From assembly GCF_000829415.1 (NCBI RefSeq), contig NZ_AP014637.1, positions 3,985,001 through 4,049,000 of the forward strand: DNA of 64,000 bases, given 5' to 3'. A program made the position numbers and the translations under genes. Positions 25,063 to 37,081 of the stretch are shown in pieces (the first letter of the stretch is position 1; each line of letters begins with the position of its first letter). The notes beneath the pieces are model-generated. The model did no database searches. It saw only the letters and a list, made by a program, of their open reading frames with translations, and was not told the DNA's origin. This DNA comes from Pseudomonas sp. StFLB209 (GTDB lineage: Bacteria; Pseudomonadota; Gammaproteobacteria; Pseudomonadales; Pseudomonadaceae).

Positions 25063-25210
25063 TGAGACAGCGCTGTCTTTGCTCGATAGGCCTACCGGCT
25101 GCTGCGCTGTTTCAGCTCTTGTCATTATTCTGGAGTGCTCAGTCACCATGCTCGGGTGCTCCGCGGGCAGTTCAGGCATTGCCACGGATGATGGGACAGC
25201 GCTACCTTAG
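25063..25210. promoter_or_regulatory. Two GntR operators in the gntK/gntR divergent spacer
   Basis: TGAGACAGCGCTGTCTTTG at 25063-25081 contains a perfect 14-base palindrome AGACAGCGCTGTCT and lies 23 bases upstream of the gntK start. TGGGACAGCGCTACCTTAG at 25192-25210 lies 47 bases upstream of gntR. Together with the gntP site they suggest that GntR controls all three genes, including itself. Confidence 0.8.
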
Positions 25211-25256
25211 TGCCGTCTCATTCCTCTGGCAACCCCTTCTATTCAGTTGGCAACAC

Positions 25257-26276
25257 ATGGCACGTATTGGTTCCCGCTCCACCGGCCGGCCGACGCTCAA
25301 TGAAGTAGCGAAACTGGCTGGCGTCTCTCCCATTACCGCATCCAGGGCCTTGCGTGGCGTGGCGACGGTGGCTCCCGAGCTGGTCGAGAAGGTCCGCGCC
25401 GCTGCCCAGCGCCTGGGTTATGTGGCCAACCCGGCAGCTCGTGCCCTGGCGTCATCCAGCAGCCCGACGGTGGTGGTGCTGGTGCCGTCGCTGTCCAACC
25501 AGTTGTTCATCGAACCTCTGGAGGCGATTCAGAATGTGCTGCGCCCGCGTGGTCTGGAAGTGGTGATCGGCAACTACCATTACGACCCCAAAGAAGAAGA
25601 GACATTGCTGCGTAACCACCTGATCAACCGGCCGCGTGGTTTGCTGTTGACCGGGCTGGATCACACCCCGTCGGTCCGTCAGTTACTGGCCGACAGCGAG
25701 ATCCCGTGCGTGCACATGATGGAGCTGGATATCACCGAGCAGACCCATTGCGTCGGCTTTTCCCAACATCAGGCCGGGGCCGGTGCGGCCAAACACTTGC
25801 TTGGTCGCGGCCGCAAACGGCTGGCCTACATTGCCGCGCAGCTTGACCCTCGTGTATTGCAGCGCGGCGCCGGGTTTCGTCAGGTGCTGGTCGAGGCGGG
25901 CATGGACGACCCGCAACTGCATGTAATGTCGCCGTTACCTTCATCCATCGGCCTGGGCTGCGAGCTGTTCGCCAGGCTGCTGGTAGAGCACCCGGATGTC
26001 GATGGGGTGTTCTTCTGCAATGACGACCTGGCCCAGGGCGCGGCGCTGGAGGCCCTGCGCCTGGGTATCAAGATTCCCGAGCAGGTGGCGCTGGTAGGTT
26101 TCAACGACCTGCCAGGCTCTGCCCACATGGTTCCGCGTCTGACCTCGATCCGCACGCCGCGCGCCGCAGTAGGCCAGCATGCGGCGCAGATGCTGCTGGC
26201 GTTGCTCGACGATCAGTTGCCTGAGTCGCAACAGCTGGATCTGGGCTTCGAGCTGGTGGTGCGCGAGAGTTCCTGA
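25257..26276 (+). CDS. gntR: LacI-family gluconate repressor GntR
   Basis: Represses gluconate genes until gluconate or 6-phosphogluconate binds. The 339-residue product opens with a LacI helix-turn-helix (RPTLNEVAKLAGVSPITASRALRG) and hinge (RLGYVANPAARALASS), followed by a periplasmic-binding-like sensor domain (VVVLVPSLSNQLFIEPLEAI, FFCNDDLAQGAALEALRLG, VGFNDLPGSA). The ATG at 25257 gives the family length; its ribosome site is weak. Divergent from gntK and convergent with the malate-synthase-like gene. Confidence 0.93.
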   Translation: MARIGSRSTGRPTLNEVAKLAGVSPITASRALRGVATVAPELVEKVRAAAQRLGYVANPAARALASSSSPTVVVLVPSLSNQLFIEPLEAIQNVLRPRGLEVVIGNYHYDPKEEETLLRNHLINRPRGLLLTGLDHTPSVRQLLADSEIPCVHMMELDITEQTHCVGFSQHQAGAGAAKHLLGRGRKRLAYIAAQLDPRVLQRGAGFRQVLVEAGMDDPQLHVMSPLPSSIGLGCELFARLLVEHPDVDGVFFCNDDLAQGAALEALRLGIKIPEQVALVGFNDLPGSAHMVPRLTSIRTPRAAVGQHAAQMLLALLDDQLPESQQLDLGFELVVRESS

Positions 26277-26299
26277 GCGCCCCTGGCTGACGCCATCAG

Positions 26300-27946
26300 T
26301 CACGCTATCGGCTGACTGCAGCACTCATCCAGCAGGCTCGCACAGTGCTGCTGCAGGTTGTCCTGCTCAATAGCCCGCTGCACCTCAGCCACGTCGACCT
26401 GATGATGGTGCAGGGCATGCAGCGTGGCAGCGATGGGCGTGCACACCAGCATGCCGCTGGCGCCCTGCTGCAGCGGCTCAATACCTGCTTCGAGCAGCGC
26501 CGCCATGTGTTCTGGCTGGCTCCATAGCCCTTTGCTGATCTGTGCCCGGCCACGCAGGCCGCAGGCCAGGGCTACCGGCACGGTGCGTCGCTCGGCCAGG
26601 CGCTGCCAGGGTGTGGTCGCGAGGGCGTTTCGCCAATCAACCGCGCCGCTGTGCAGCAGGGCAGTGCGGGCCGCAGCGGCATGGATACAGGCTTCCAGAT
26701 TGAGGCTGGTGCGCCAGTGTTCGTCGGTCAGGCCCAGCTTGAGCGTTTGCGCTGCCAGCCCGAGCAGGGTTTCGATCCGCCCGAACAGCAGGTCGACGAA
26801 TGCCACTTCCTGCACGCCCTCAAGGCCGGGCACGCTGAGATAGATGCTGCCGCTGCGCGAGTTGCCACGCCGCTGCAGGTCATGCAGGGCAATCAGGCTA
26901 CCCAGTACCGCGTCGAGAATCAGCTGTGCAACTGGCTGGCCGTGGGCATCGAGCAGTGCCGGGTTGTGTCTGGCCAGGCCGTTGATATGCAACAGCGACA
27001 AGGCGCGGCCGGGCAGTTTCAATTCACCGCCAGCCGCGCCTTGCCAGGTCTGGTCTGGCTGCAGCGCCTGGCCTTTCATCAGGCTCAGCCAGTTTGCGTA
27101 GCCGTCCAGCTCGCGGGTGCGCAGCGGTGTGCTGATGTCGATCCAGGCGGTCAGTGCTGCTTCAAGCAGCACGTCGCTGATCCCGGCCACATCACAGCCA
27201 CCGGCGCGGCTTTGCGGATCGATACGGACATCTACATGCAGCCGGTGATGGCCGAACAGCAAGGCATTGGGTTGCAACGCCTGGCCTTGATGGCCGAGAA
27301 ACTGCTCCGGGCGTTGCAGGCCGGTTTCCTCGCCATTGGCCAGGGTGACGCTCAACTGACCATGACGCACCCGATAGTGCCGGGCATTGACGTGGCTGCC
27401 ACTGCTCAGGGGAATGACCTGATCAAACCACTCGCGCACTTGCACCACCACTTTGGCGCCGCGTTGCGGATTGTACTGAGCGTCGAGTTCATAACCTTGC
27501 TGCTGGGCAACCGCATCGCTGTAATACAGTGCGTCGTATAGCGAACCCCACCGGGCACTGGCCGCATTCACGACCGCTTGCGCATCGTGACCGGCGGCCA
27601 GCAACTGAGGACCGGACTGATCGCTGATTTCCATGTCGACACTGGCGGTACTGATCCGCACCGGTTGGGAGCAGGCTTGCGGGTAGCCCAGTTGCTCCAG
27701 AAAACTGCGCCAGGCGCCCGGCTCAGGGGGGCAATGGGCCTTGTGCCATTCGCTGAGCGCCAGTTGCACGCGCTCGCGCTCGGCCAGCAGGTCGCGGTGC
27801 AGCGGGGCCAGGTCCTGGAGCAGGTCGTCCAGGCCTTCCCAGAACGTCTCGCGGTCGATCAGTGTGCCGGGCAGCACCTGTTGTTCGATGAACTGGTGCA
27901 GCGCGGCGGTGACTCTCAGACGATTACAGCGAAGGTAGTCCGTCAT
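26300..27946 (-). CDS. Truncated, degenerate malate synthase G-like protein
   Basis: A 548-residue protein clearly related to malate synthase G (usual length about 725): ARWGSLYDALY, GSHVNARHYRV, NWLSLMKG, RSGSIYLSVPG, EVAFVDLLFGR, ACGLRGRAQISKGLW and PIAATLHALHHHQVDV follow the GlcB order. It departs where the enzyme acts: the MDCEDS motif is IDISTP, the arginine in LFVRNVGHLM is replaced (LLHINGLAR), and the C-terminal domain with the catalytic Asp is absent. Metal-ligand positions in QEVAF and TDEHWRT appear kept. The frame is intact. It follows a GlcG-like gene by 77 bases with ribosome site AAGGAACC. Probably not a normal malate synthase; role unknown. Confidence 0.8.
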   Translation of the reverse strand: MTDYLRCNRLRVTAALHQFIEQQVLPGTLIDRETFWEGLDDLLQDLAPLHRDLLAERERVQLALSEWHKAHCPPEPGAWRSFLEQLGYPQACSQPVRISTASVDMEISDQSGPQLLAAGHDAQAVVNAASARWGSLYDALYYSDAVAQQQGYELDAQYNPQRGAKVVVQVREWFDQVIPLSSGSHVNARHYRVRHGQLSVTLANGEETGLQRPEQFLGHQGQALQPNALLFGHHRLHVDVRIDPQSRAGGCDVAGISDVLLEAALTAWIDISTPLRTRELDGYANWLSLMKGQALQPDQTWQGAAGGELKLPGRALSLLHINGLARHNPALLDAHGQPVAQLILDAVLGSLIALHDLQRRGNSRSGSIYLSVPGLEGVQEVAFVDLLFGRIETLLGLAAQTLKLGLTDEHWRTSLNLEACIHAAAARTALLHSGAVDWRNALATTPWQRLAERRTVPVALACGLRGRAQISKGLWSQPEHMAALLEAGIEPLQQGASGMLVCTPIAATLHALHHHQVDVAEVQRAIEQDNLQQHCASLLDECCSQPIA

Positions 27947-28023
27947 GGCGGTTCCTTGAGATTGTCAGTGAACTGCAATCCTGAAGGCGGTTCCGCCACG
28001 GCCCGGCTGCGGTGCGCTTCAGG

Positions 28024-28431
28024 TCAATCGGCGTTGAGGGCGGCAATCCCGGCTTTGGCGATTTGCGCATCCTGATCGGAACGAACCCCGGAGACGCCGA
28101 CAGCGCCGATCACCTGGCCATCGACGATGACAGGTACGCCGCCTTCCAGGGAGGTCAGCAGTGGCGCGCTGAGAAACGCCGTACGGCCACCGTTGACCAC
28201 CTCTTCATAGCTTTTGGATTCGCGCCGGCCCAGCGCCGAGGTGCGGGCTTTCTCGGTGCTGATGTAGCTGCTGCTCGGGCTGGCATTGTCCAGGCGCTCG
28301 AAGGCCAGCAGGTGGCCGCCGTCATCGACAATGGCAATCGACACGGCCCATTCGTTGTGCAGGGCTTCCTGACGGGCGGCGGCGAGAATCTGGCTGACTT
28401 CAGCCTGGGTCAGAACGGCTTTTATTTTCAT
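28024..28431 (-). CDS. GlcG/HbpS-family heme-binding-like protein
   Basis: A 135-residue protein of the GlcG/HbpS (DUF336) fold: ILAAARQEALHNEWAVSIAIVDDGGHLLAFERLDNA, then EVVNGGRTAFLSAPLLTSLEGGVPVIVDGQVIGAVGVSG, closely following the family pattern. GlcG genes usually sit in glycolate-oxidase operons next to malate synthase glcB. Here it precedes a malate-synthase-like gene but no glcDEF is present. The ATG at 28431 (AAGGACC upstream) gives the family length; the 33 extra upstream codons are rejected. Molecular function is unproven. Confidence 0.85.
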   Translation of the reverse strand: MKIKAVLTQAEVSQILAAARQEALHNEWAVSIAIVDDGGHLLAFERLDNASPSSSYISTEKARTSALGRRESKSYEEVVNGGRTAFLSAPLLTSLEGGVPVIVDGQVIGAVGVSGVRSDQDAQIAKAGIAALNAD

Positions 28432-28559
28432 GCGAGGTCCTTGGCGGATGGGGGGAGGCGTCCCGGCAACGCTCAGCAAGCGCCCCTCGGGTCTGGCAGG
28501 ATAGCGGCTGACGACAGATTTTTCATGCATGGGCTGACAAGCCGGGCTAGGCTCAATGC

Positions 28560-28643
28560 ATGAACACCTCAGCCTTGCAGTTACTCATCGGGGATTTTCT
28601 TGCGCGCAGTGTGCGTGGCATTCCCTGCGCGCCGCCTGCGTGA
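28560..28643 (+). other. Short open frame upstream of hpd, possible leader peptide
   Basis: An ATG at 28560 opens a 27-codon frame ending TGA (MNTSALQLLIGDFLARSVRG...). It ends 48 bases before hpd. There is no good ribosome site and no recognised family; it could be a leader peptide, a gene remnant or chance. Confidence 0.2.
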
Positions 28644-28691
28644 ACTGATCGCGATTGCCGCCATTTTCAGTTTCCTGCAAGGAGCCATACC

Positions 28692-29780
28692 ATGGCTGAT
28701 CTATACGACAACCCGATGGGGTTGATGGGGTTTGAGTTCATCGAGCTGGCCGCGCCGGTGGCGGGTGTGCTTGAGCCGGTGCTGCAGATGCTCGGCTTTA
28801 CCAGGGTGGCCGTGCACCGCTCCAAGGCGGTGGCCCTGTATCGTCAGGGTGATATCAACCTGATCCTCAATAACGAGCCGCACAGCCTGGCGTCTTATTT
28901 TGCGGCCGAGCATGGCCCCTCGGTCTGCGGCATGGCCTTTCGGGTCAAGGACTCGCATCTGGCCTACCAGCGTGCACTGGAACTCGGTGCGCAGCCGCTG
29001 GAGATTCCGGTCGGGCCGATGGAGCTGCGGCTACCGGCGATCAAGGGCATCGGTGGTGCGCCGTTGTACCTGATCGACCGTTTCGGCGAAGGTACGTCCA
29101 TCTACGATATCGATTTCAATTTCATCGAGGGCGTCGATCGTCACCCGCCGGGCGCTGGCCTGAAATTCATCGATCACCTGACTCACAACGTTTATCGCGG
29201 ACGTATGGCCTACTGGGCCGGGTTCTACGAGAAACTGTTCAACTTTCGTGAGATTCGTTACTTCGACATCAAGGGTGAATACACCGGCCTGACCTCCCGT
29301 GCGATGACCGCGCCGGACGGGCTGATCCGTATTCCGCTCAACGAGGAGTCGTCCAGAGGCGCAGGGCAGATCGAAGAGTTCCTCATGCAGTTCAACGGCG
29401 AGGGTATCCAGCACGTGGCGTTCTGCACGGACGACCTGATTGCCACCTGCGATGCTCTCAAGGCGCTGGGGCTGCCATTCATGACCGCGCCCCCCGAGAC
29501 CTATTACGAGATGCTCCCGGAGCGCTTGCCGGACCATGGTGAGCCTGTCGCCGAGCTCAAGGCACGGGGCATTTTGCTCGACGGCAGCAATGAGGGCGGC
29601 CAGCGGCGCCTGCTGCTGCAGATATTTTCCGGGACGCTGTTAGGGCCGGTGTTTTTCGAGTTTATCCAGCGCAAGGGGGATGAGGGCTTCGGTGAGGGCA
29701 ATTTCAAGGCGCTGTTCGAGTCCATCGAACGTGATCAGATCCGCCGTGGCGTGCTGACCCAGGCACCGGCTGATGGCTGA
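28692..29780 (+). CDS. hpd: 4-hydroxyphenylpyruvate dioxygenase
   Basis: Converts 4-hydroxyphenylpyruvate to homogentisate, an Fe(II) dioxygenase step of tyrosine degradation. The 362-residue product has the two VOC domains of bacterial HPPD. Iron ligands fit His in [11 protein letters not shown] (about residue 161), His in [11 protein letters not shown] (about 240) and Glu in [12 protein letters not shown] (about 322). The C-terminal [25 protein letters not shown] is characteristic. Ribosome site AAGGAGCC precedes the ATG. hmgA follows 53 bases later. Confidence 0.97.
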   Translation: MADLYDNPMGLMGFEFIELAAPVAGVLEPVLQMLGFTRVAVHRSKAVALYRQGDINLILNNEPHSLASYFAAEHGPSVCGMAFRVKDSHLAYQRALELGAQPLEIPVGPMELRLPAIKGIGGAPLYLIDRFGEGTSIYDIDFNFIEGVDRHPPGAGLKFIDHLTHNVYRGRMAYWAGFYEKLFNFREIRYFDIKGEYTGLTSRAMTAPDGLIRIPLNEESSRGAGQIEEFLMQFNGEGIQHVAFCTDDLIATCDALKALGLPFMTAPPETYYEMLPERLPDHGEPVAELKARGILLDGSNEGGQRRLLLQIFSGTLLGPVFFEFIQRKGDEGFGEGNFKALFESIERDQIRRGVLTQAPADG

Positions 29781-29833
29781 TAACGCATGCGCGCTTGCCC
29801 GCCATTGACTTGCCTCAGGCTAAGGAAACCCGC

Positions 29834-31111
29834 ATGTATCAGTCAGGCTTCGGTAATCATTTCACCAGCGAGGCAATCCCCGGTGCCGTGCCGGTGGGGC
29901 AGAACTCGCCACAGCGGCACCCCTTTGGGTTGTACACAGAGCAACTGTCCGGCACTGCATTCACAGTGCCGCGCAGTGAGTCACGACGTACCTGGTTGTA
30001 CCGGATCATGCCGTCGGCAGCGCATCCGCCTTTCCAGCGCTTGGCGCAGCAGTTATGCGGCATGCAGCCGGGGCCGCTGAACCCCAACCGCATGCGCTGG
30101 AACCCGTTTTTGGTGCCTGCCCAGGACACGGATTTTCTCGATGGACTCATCGGTCTGGCACGCACCGCCGCCGCTGAGCAGGCCGACGGCGTGAGCATCT
30201 ATGTGTATGCCGCCAACCGGTCAATGAAACGGGTATTTTTCAATGCCGACGGTGAGTTGTTGATCGTGCCGCAACTAGGCCGATTGCGTATCGTCACAGA
30301 GCTTGGGGTGCTGGAGGTGGCGCCGCAGCAAATCGTGGTACTGCCTCGCGGTCTGAGGTTCAGTGTCGAGCTGCTCGACCGCGAAGTCAGGGGCTATGTC
30401 TGCGAAAATCACGGCAGCCTGCTGCGTCTGCCCGATCTGGGGCCGATCGGCAGCAATGGCTTGGCCAATGCCAGGGACTTCCTTGCGCCTTGTGCCGCGT
30501 TTCAGGACAGCCAGGAGCCGGTTGAGCTGGTGCAGAAGTTCCTTGGCGAACTGTGGGGTACTACGCTGAGTCACTCGCCGTTCGATGTGGTGGGGTGGCA
30601 TGGCAATAACGTGCCGTACCTTTATGACCTGCGCCACTTCAATACCCTGGGGACGGTGAGCTTCGACCACCCGGACCCATCGATCTTTACCGTATTGACC
30701 TCGCCCGGTGCAGTGGCTGGTCAGGCCAATGTGGACCTGGTAATTTTTCCGCCGCGCTGGATGGTGGCGCAAAACACCTTTCGCCCACCGTGGTTCCACC
30801 GCAACCTGATGAACGAGTTCATGGGCTTGATCGAGGGTGTCTACGATGCCAAGGCCGCAGGTTTCCTGCCTGGCGGGGCGTCGCTGCACAACTGCATGAG
30901 TGCCCACGGGCCGGACAACGCCACAGCGCAGGCCGCCATGGCTGCAGAGCTTGCACCGCATAAGATCGCAGGCACCCTGGCGTTCATGTTCGAGACCGGC
31001 CAGGTATTGCGCCCGACCCGCCATGCGCTCGATTGCGCACAGTTGCAGCGTGACTACGATCATTGCTGGGATGGCATGCGCCGATTGTTCAGGAGCTCTG
31101 ACGATGAGTGA
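29834..31111 (+). CDS. hmgA: Homogentisate 1,2-dioxygenase
   Basis: Opens the ring of homogentisate to maleylacetoacetate. The 425-residue product starts [17 protein letters not shown] and contains [58 protein letters not shown] (iron ligands His/Glu) and [10 protein letters not shown], all HmgA landmarks. Ribosome site AAGGAAACCC sits before the ATG at 29834, so 13 upstream codons are excluded. It overlaps fahA by 8 bases. Confidence 0.97.
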   Translation: MYQSGFGNHFTSEAIPGAVPVGQNSPQRHPFGLYTEQLSGTAFTVPRSESRRTWLYRIMPSAAHPPFQRLAQQLCGMQPGPLNPNRMRWNPFLVPAQDTDFLDGLIGLARTAAAEQADGVSIYVYAANRSMKRVFFNADGELLIVPQLGRLRIVTELGVLEVAPQQIVVLPRGLRFSVELLDREVRGYVCENHGSLLRLPDLGPIGSNGLANARDFLAPCAAFQDSQEPVELVQKFLGELWGTTLSHSPFDVVGWHGNNVPYLYDLRHFNTLGTVSFDHPDPSIFTVLTSPGAVAGQANVDLVIFPPRWMVAQNTFRPPWFHRNLMNEFMGLIEGVYDAKAAGFLPGGASLHNCMSAHGPDNATAQAAMAAELAPHKIAGTLAFMFETGQVLRPTRHALDCAQLQRDYDHCWDGMRRLFRSSDDE

Positions 31112-32390
31112 TGAACGTCAGCGCCGCAGTTGGCTGGCATCGGCCAACGGACATGCGGATTTCCCTTTGCAGAATCTGCCGTTGGGCATCTTCAGTCATG
31201 ATGATGGGCGCAAGCGTGGTGGTGTGGCGATCGGTGAGCGCATTCTGGATCTGCAGGGAGCGCTGCAGGCAGGTGTGTTTCAGGGCCTGGCCAGGCAGGC
31301 CGCCGAGGCCGCCAGTACGGATTGCCTCAATGACTACTTTGCCCTGGGCAGCACCGCACGCCAGGCCTTGCGCGCCGCGTTACTGGCCTTGCTTGATGTC
31401 TCCAGTCAGCAGCGAGAGGCGCTTGAGCCATTGCTGTTGCGCAGCGATGAGTGCCAGATGCATTTACCTGCACGGGTAGGCGATTACACCGATTTTTACG
31501 TCGGTATTCATCACGCGCACAATGTGGGCAAGCTGTTTCGTCCCGACCAGCCGCTGCTGGCCAACTACAAGTACTTGCCCATTGCCTACCACGGTCGGGC
31601 TTCGACCCTGTGTGTGTCCGGCACCCCGGTGCACAGGCCGCAGGGACAGATTCGCCCGGATCCATCGCAGCCGCCGACTCTCGCGCCGTCGCAGCGCCTG
31701 GACTTCGAGCTGGAAGCGGGCATCTGGATCGGTCCGGGCAACGCTCAGGGGCAATCCATTGGCATTGCGGCCGCGCCGGCCCACATTGCCGGTTTCTGTC
31801 TGCTCAACGACTGGTCGGCGCGCGATATTCAGGCCTGGGAATACCAGCCGCTGGGACCGTTTCTGTCCAAGAGCTTCGCCACCAGCCTGTCGCCCTGGGT
31901 GGTCAGCCCCGAGGCGCTGGCGCCGTTCCGCTGCGCCCAGCCAACACGCCCGGCCGGTGATCCGCAGCCATTGCCTTACCTGTTCGACAGCGCCGATCAA
32001 CAAAACGGGGCATTGGATATCGAACTGCAGGTGCTACTGCTCACCGAGCGCATGCGCAGCGCGGGTCAGCCGCCGCAGTCACTGGCAGTGAGCAACACGT
32101 TGTTCATGTACTGGAGCGCGGCACAGATGGTTGCCCATCACAGCGTCAACGGTTGTAAGCTGCAGCCTGGCGACCTGTTCGGCACGGGGACGTTATCGGG
32201 GCCGCAGCCGGGGCAGTATGGCAGCCTGCTGGAAATCACCGGCGGTGGCCGCCAGCCGCTGGTGCTGGACAATGGCGAGCAGCGCAGCTTTCTTGAATGC
32301 GGCGATGAGGTGATTCTGCGTGCCCGTTGCCGTGCCGAGGGGCAGGTGTCAATCGGCTTTGGCGAGTGTCGCGGCCGGGTGCTGGACTGA
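31104..32390 (+). CDS. fahA: Fumarylacetoacetase
   Basis: Hydrolyses fumarylacetoacetate to fumarate and acetoacetate, ending tyrosine degradation. The 428-residue product shows [37 protein letters not shown] (catalytic His region), [11 protein letters not shown], and the metal/active-site stretch [35 protein letters not shown]. The C-terminus [10 protein letters not shown] completes the FAH fold. The start lies within the hmgA end and uses AGGAGCTCTG inside it. Maleylacetoacetate isomerase (maiA), which often follows in Pseudomonas, is missing here. Confidence 0.96.
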   Translation: MSDERQRRSWLASANGHADFPLQNLPLGIFSHDDGRKRGGVAIGERILDLQGALQAGVFQGLARQAAEAASTDCLNDYFALGSTARQALRAALLALLDVSSQQREALEPLLLRSDECQMHLPARVGDYTDFYVGIHHAHNVGKLFRPDQPLLANYKYLPIAYHGRASTLCVSGTPVHRPQGQIRPDPSQPPTLAPSQRLDFELEAGIWIGPGNAQGQSIGIAAAPAHIAGFCLLNDWSARDIQAWEYQPLGPFLSKSFATSLSPWVVSPEALAPFRCAQPTRPAGDPQPLPYLFDSADQQNGALDIELQVLLLTERMRSAGQPPQSLAVSNTLFMYWSAAQMVAHHSVNGCKLQPGDLFGTGTLSGPQPGQYGSLLEITGGGRQPLVLDNGEQRSFLECGDEVILRARCRAEGQVSIGFGECRGRVLD

Positions 32391-32395
32391 GCGGC

Positions 32396-33142
32396 TCAGT
32401 TCAGCAGCAAGGTGGGTTCAGCAACGAGCGGCAGGGTCTTGAGGGTAAAGCCCTGTTCGTCGACCTGCAGCATCCAGCCCTGGCGATCCCAGTCGCCCAG
32501 CACGATGCGCTGTGCGGTGTGCTCGCCGATCTGCAACTTATGAATGGCAGGACGGTGAGTGTGGCCATGGATCAGGGTGCGCACGCCGAACGCCTGCATG
32601 ATGCGTGGGACTTCGTCAGGGGTGACGTCGACGATGTCATTGGCTTTCATGCGGGTTTTGGCCTGGCTCTGGTTGCGCAGCTTGCGCGCCAGTTTGTGGC
32701 GGGTGGCCAGTGGCAGGTTGCGCAGGATGAACCGGCTCAGCGGGTTGCGTAACAACCGGCGCATCTTCTGGTAGCCCACGTCCCGGGTGCACAGGCTGTC
32801 GCCGTGCATCAGCAGCACTGGCTCGTCGTTCATGACCACCAGACTGGGTTCGCGCAGCAGGGTGCAGCCGGCGGCCTTGCAGAATTTGCGGCCCACCATG
32901 AAGTCCCGGTTGCCGTGCATCAGAAATACTCGCGTGCCGCTGTCGCTGAGTGCACGCAATGCCTGGCAGATCGAAAGCTGGAACGGCGACATGGCATCGT
33001 CGCCGATCCAGACTTCGAAGAAATCCCCGAGGATATACAGCGCCTGGGCCTGGCGGGCAGGCCCGGCCAGCAGATCCAGAAACGCCCGGCTGATGTCCGG
33101 ACGCTCCTCTTCAAGATGCAGATCGGAGATCAGCAGAATCAC
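32396..33142 (-). CDS. lpxH: UDP-2,3-diacylglucosamine hydrolase
   Basis: Cleaves UDP-2,3-diacylglucosamine to lipid X in lipid A synthesis at the inner membrane. The 248-residue calcineurin-like phosphoesterase has the metal motifs [11 protein letters not shown] (residues 5-15), [35 protein letters not shown] and [11 protein letters not shown]. Length fits LpxH. Its ATG overlaps the ppiB stop (ATGA), so the two are coupled. Convergent with fahA. Confidence 0.96.
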   Translation of the reverse strand: MILLISDLHLEEERPDISRAFLDLLAGPARQAQALYILGDFFEVWIGDDAMSPFQLSICQALRALSDSGTRVFLMHGNRDFMVGRKFCKAAGCTLLREPSLVVMNDEPVLLMHGDSLCTRDVGYQKMRRLLRNPLSRFILRNLPLATRHKLARKLRNQSQAKTRMKANDIVDVTPDEVPRIMQAFGVRTLIHGHTHRPAIHKLQIGEHTAQRIVLGDWDRQGWMLQVDEQGFTLKTLPLVAEPTLLLN

Positions 33143-33642
33143 TCAATGATCTCTGCTTTTTCAATGATCACGTCTTCTACAGGCACATCCTGGTGACCGG
33201 CCTTGCTGGTGGTGGCGACGGCTTTGATCTTGTCGACCACGTCCTGGCCTTCGGTCACTTCACCGAACACGGCATAGCCCCAACCCTGGGTGGTCGGTGC
33301 GGTGTGGTTCAGGAAGCTGTTGTCCGCGACGTTGATGAAAAACTGTGCCGACGCCGAATGCGGGTCCATGGTGCGGGCCATGGCGATGCTGTACTTCTTG
33401 TTCGGCAGGCCGTTGTTGGCTTCGTTCTGGATGCTTGGGCGCTTGTCTTTCTTTTCTTTCATGCCCGGCTCGAAGCCACCACCCTGGATCATGAAATTGC
33501 CGATCACGCGGTGGAAGATCAGGTTGCTGTAATGGCCGGCGTTGACGTACTCGATGAAGTTGGCGACGGTCAGCGGCGCCTTTTCAGCGTTGAGTTGCAG
33601 CACGATGTCACCGTGGTTGGTGGTCAGCTTTACCTTGGACAT
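33139..33642 (-). CDS. ppiB: Cytoplasmic peptidyl-prolyl isomerase B (cyclophilin)
   Basis: Catalyses cis-trans isomerisation of prolyl bonds. The 167-residue cyclophilin has [22 protein letters not shown], the active-site region [18 protein letters not shown] (about residues 45-62) and [24 protein letters not shown] (about 90-113). No signal peptide is present, so it is the cytoplasmic type. The ATG at 33642 has AGAGCGAG upstream. It heads a two-gene unit with lpxH and is divergent from glnS. Confidence 0.95.
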   Translation of the reverse strand: MSKVKLTTNHGDIVLQLNAEKAPLTVANFIEYVNAGHYSNLIFHRVIGNFMIQGGGFEPGMKEKKDKRPSIQNEANNGLPNKKYSIAMARTMDPHSASAQFFINVADNSFLNHTAPTTQGWGYAVFGEVTEGQDVVDKIKAVATTSKAGHQDVPVEDVIIEKAEIIE

Positions 33643-33871
33643 AAAAACTCGCTCTCTTGGCATTCATTGATAGGTGCAAAAACACCCTGACGCGCAGTTT
33701 ACCGTGCGCGATACATCTTTCAGGGCTTTTTTCTGCATTTGCCAGGGCAACCTTGGGTGGCAACCGGCAGTTTTCGCACAGTCTGTTGTCAGGGACTTGA
33801 CAGCATCGGCTATGATAGGCGCTTTGATTTGCCGGCCCATCCTGGTCGCGCGCTAGAAGTTCAAGGATCCT

Positions 33872-35566
<1,695 letters not shown>

Positions 35567-35620
35567 AAGCGTTCGGGCTTCGGCCCGCAGGCTTTCAGGA
35601 ACAACAAGGGTAGGAACAAC

Positions 35621-37003
35621 GTGCTTTCCATCTACAACACGCTCACCAAGAGCAAAGAAGTCTTCAAGCCACTCAATGGCAATCAGGTACGTATGTATGT
35701 CTGCGGCATGACCGTGTACGACTACTGTCATCTGGGCCATGGGCGCAGCATGGTTGCCTTTGATCTGGTGACCCGCTGGTTGCGTTTCAGTGGTTATGAC
35801 CTGACCTATGTGCGCAACATCACTGATATCGACGACAAGATCATCAACAGGGCCAGGGAAAACGGCGAGTCGTTCGACGCGCTGACCGAGCGCATGATCG
35901 CCGCCATGCATGAGGACGAGGCGCGGCTGAACATCCTCAAGCCGGACATGGAGCCGCGTGCCACCGATCATATTCCGGGCATGCATGCCATGATCCAGAC
36001 CCTGATCGACAAGGGCTACGCCTACGCACCGGGCAACGGTGACGTTTACTACCGGGTCGGCAAGTTCCAGGGGTATGGCAAGCTGTCGCGCAAGAAAATC
36101 GAAGACCTGCGCATCGGTGCGCGGATCGAGGTCGACGAATCCAAGCAGGATCCGCTGGACTTCGTTCTGTGGAAAGGCGCCAAACCGGGCGAGCCCAGTT
36201 GGGACTCGCCGTGGGGCGCCGGGCGTCCGGGCTGGCATATCGAGTGTTCGGTGATGTCCACCTGCTGCCTGGGTGACACCTTTGATATTCACGGTGGCGG
36301 CAGCGACCTGGAATTTCCGCACCACGAGAACGAGATCGCCCAGAGCGAGGCGGCCACCGGCCAGACCTATGCCAATGCCTGGCTGCATTGCGGGATGATC
36401 CGTATCAATGGCGAGAAGATGTCCAAGTCGTTGAACAACTTCTTCACCATTCGTGATGTGCTGGACAAATATCACCCGGAAGTGGTGCGCTACCTGTTGG
36501 TGTCGAGTCATTACCGCAGCGCGATCAACTACTCCGAAGACAGCCTGCGTGAGTCCAAGGGCGCGCTGGAGCGTTTCTATCATGCCCTCAAAGGCCTGCC
36601 GGCGGTTGAACCGGCAGGTGGTGAGGCGTTTGTCGAGCGCTTCAAGGCGGCCATGGATGACGATTTCGGCACGCCGGAAGCCTGCGCGGTGCTGTTCGAG
36701 ATGGTTCGTGAGATCAACCGCCTGCGTGACAGCGATCCAGCCACCGCCGCTGGCCTTGCGGCGCGGCTCAAGCAACTGGCCAGCGTGCTGGGCGTGCTGC
36801 AACTCGAAGCTGACGAGTTCCTGCGTGCCGGTGCCGAAGGCAAGGTGGATGCCGCTGAGGTAGAGGCCTTGATCCAGGCGCGTCTGGAGGCTCGGGCCAA
36901 CAAGGACTGGGCTGAATCCGACCGTATCCGCGACCAGATCACCGCCATGGGCGTGATTCTGGAAGATGGCAAGGGCGGCACGACCTGGCGTCTGGCTGAC
37001 TGA
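35621..37003 (+). CDS. cysS: Cysteinyl-tRNA synthetase
   Basis: Charges tRNA-Cys. The 460-residue product has the zinc cysteine and HIGH region [19 protein letters not shown] (about residues 26-44), further zinc ligands in HIECSVMST and [13 protein letters not shown], and [10 protein letters not shown] (about 267). Translation starts with GTG at 35621 (AGGAACAAC upstream). It is followed by a strong terminator shared with folD. The neighbour order glnS-cysS-folD is usual in Pseudomonas. Confidence 0.97.
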   Translation: MLSIYNTLTKSKEVFKPLNGNQVRMYVCGMTVYDYCHLGHGRSMVAFDLVTRWLRFSGYDLTYVRNITDIDDKIINRARENGESFDALTERMIAAMHEDEARLNILKPDMEPRATDHIPGMHAMIQTLIDKGYAYAPGNGDVYYRVGKFQGYGKLSRKKIEDLRIGARIEVDESKQDPLDFVLWKGAKPGEPSWDSPWGAGRPGWHIECSVMSTCCLGDTFDIHGGGSDLEFPHHENEIAQSEAATGQTYANAWLHCGMIRINGEKMSKSLNNFFTIRDVLDKYHPEVVRYLLVSSHYRSAINYSEDSLRESKGALERFYHALKGLPAVEPAGGEAFVERFKAAMDDDFGTPEACAVLFEMVREINRLRDSDPATAAGLAARLKQLASVLGVLQLEADEFLRAGAEGKVDAAEVEALIQARLEARANKDWAESDRIRDQITAMGVILEDGKGGTTWRLAD

Positions 37004-37030
37004 CGGGCACCCTGACGTTGCTGGGTAAAC

Positions 37031-37059
37031 AAAAAACGGCACCTCGGGTGCCGTTTTTT
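37031..37059. terminator. Bidirectional terminator between cysS and folD
   Basis: AAAAAACGGCACC-TCG-GGTGCCGTTTTTT is a perfect stem with A-tract and T-tract on opposite sides, so it can end transcription of cysS (plus) and folD (minus). Confidence 0.93.
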
Positions 37060-37081
37060 GTGGGTGTATGCCAGCCAGAAA

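Noticed and set aside
33786..33816. Possible glnS promoter (TTGACA near TATGAT)
   Set aside because: The spacing is only 8 bases, or 19 with an alternative TTGTCA, so neither pairing is convincing.
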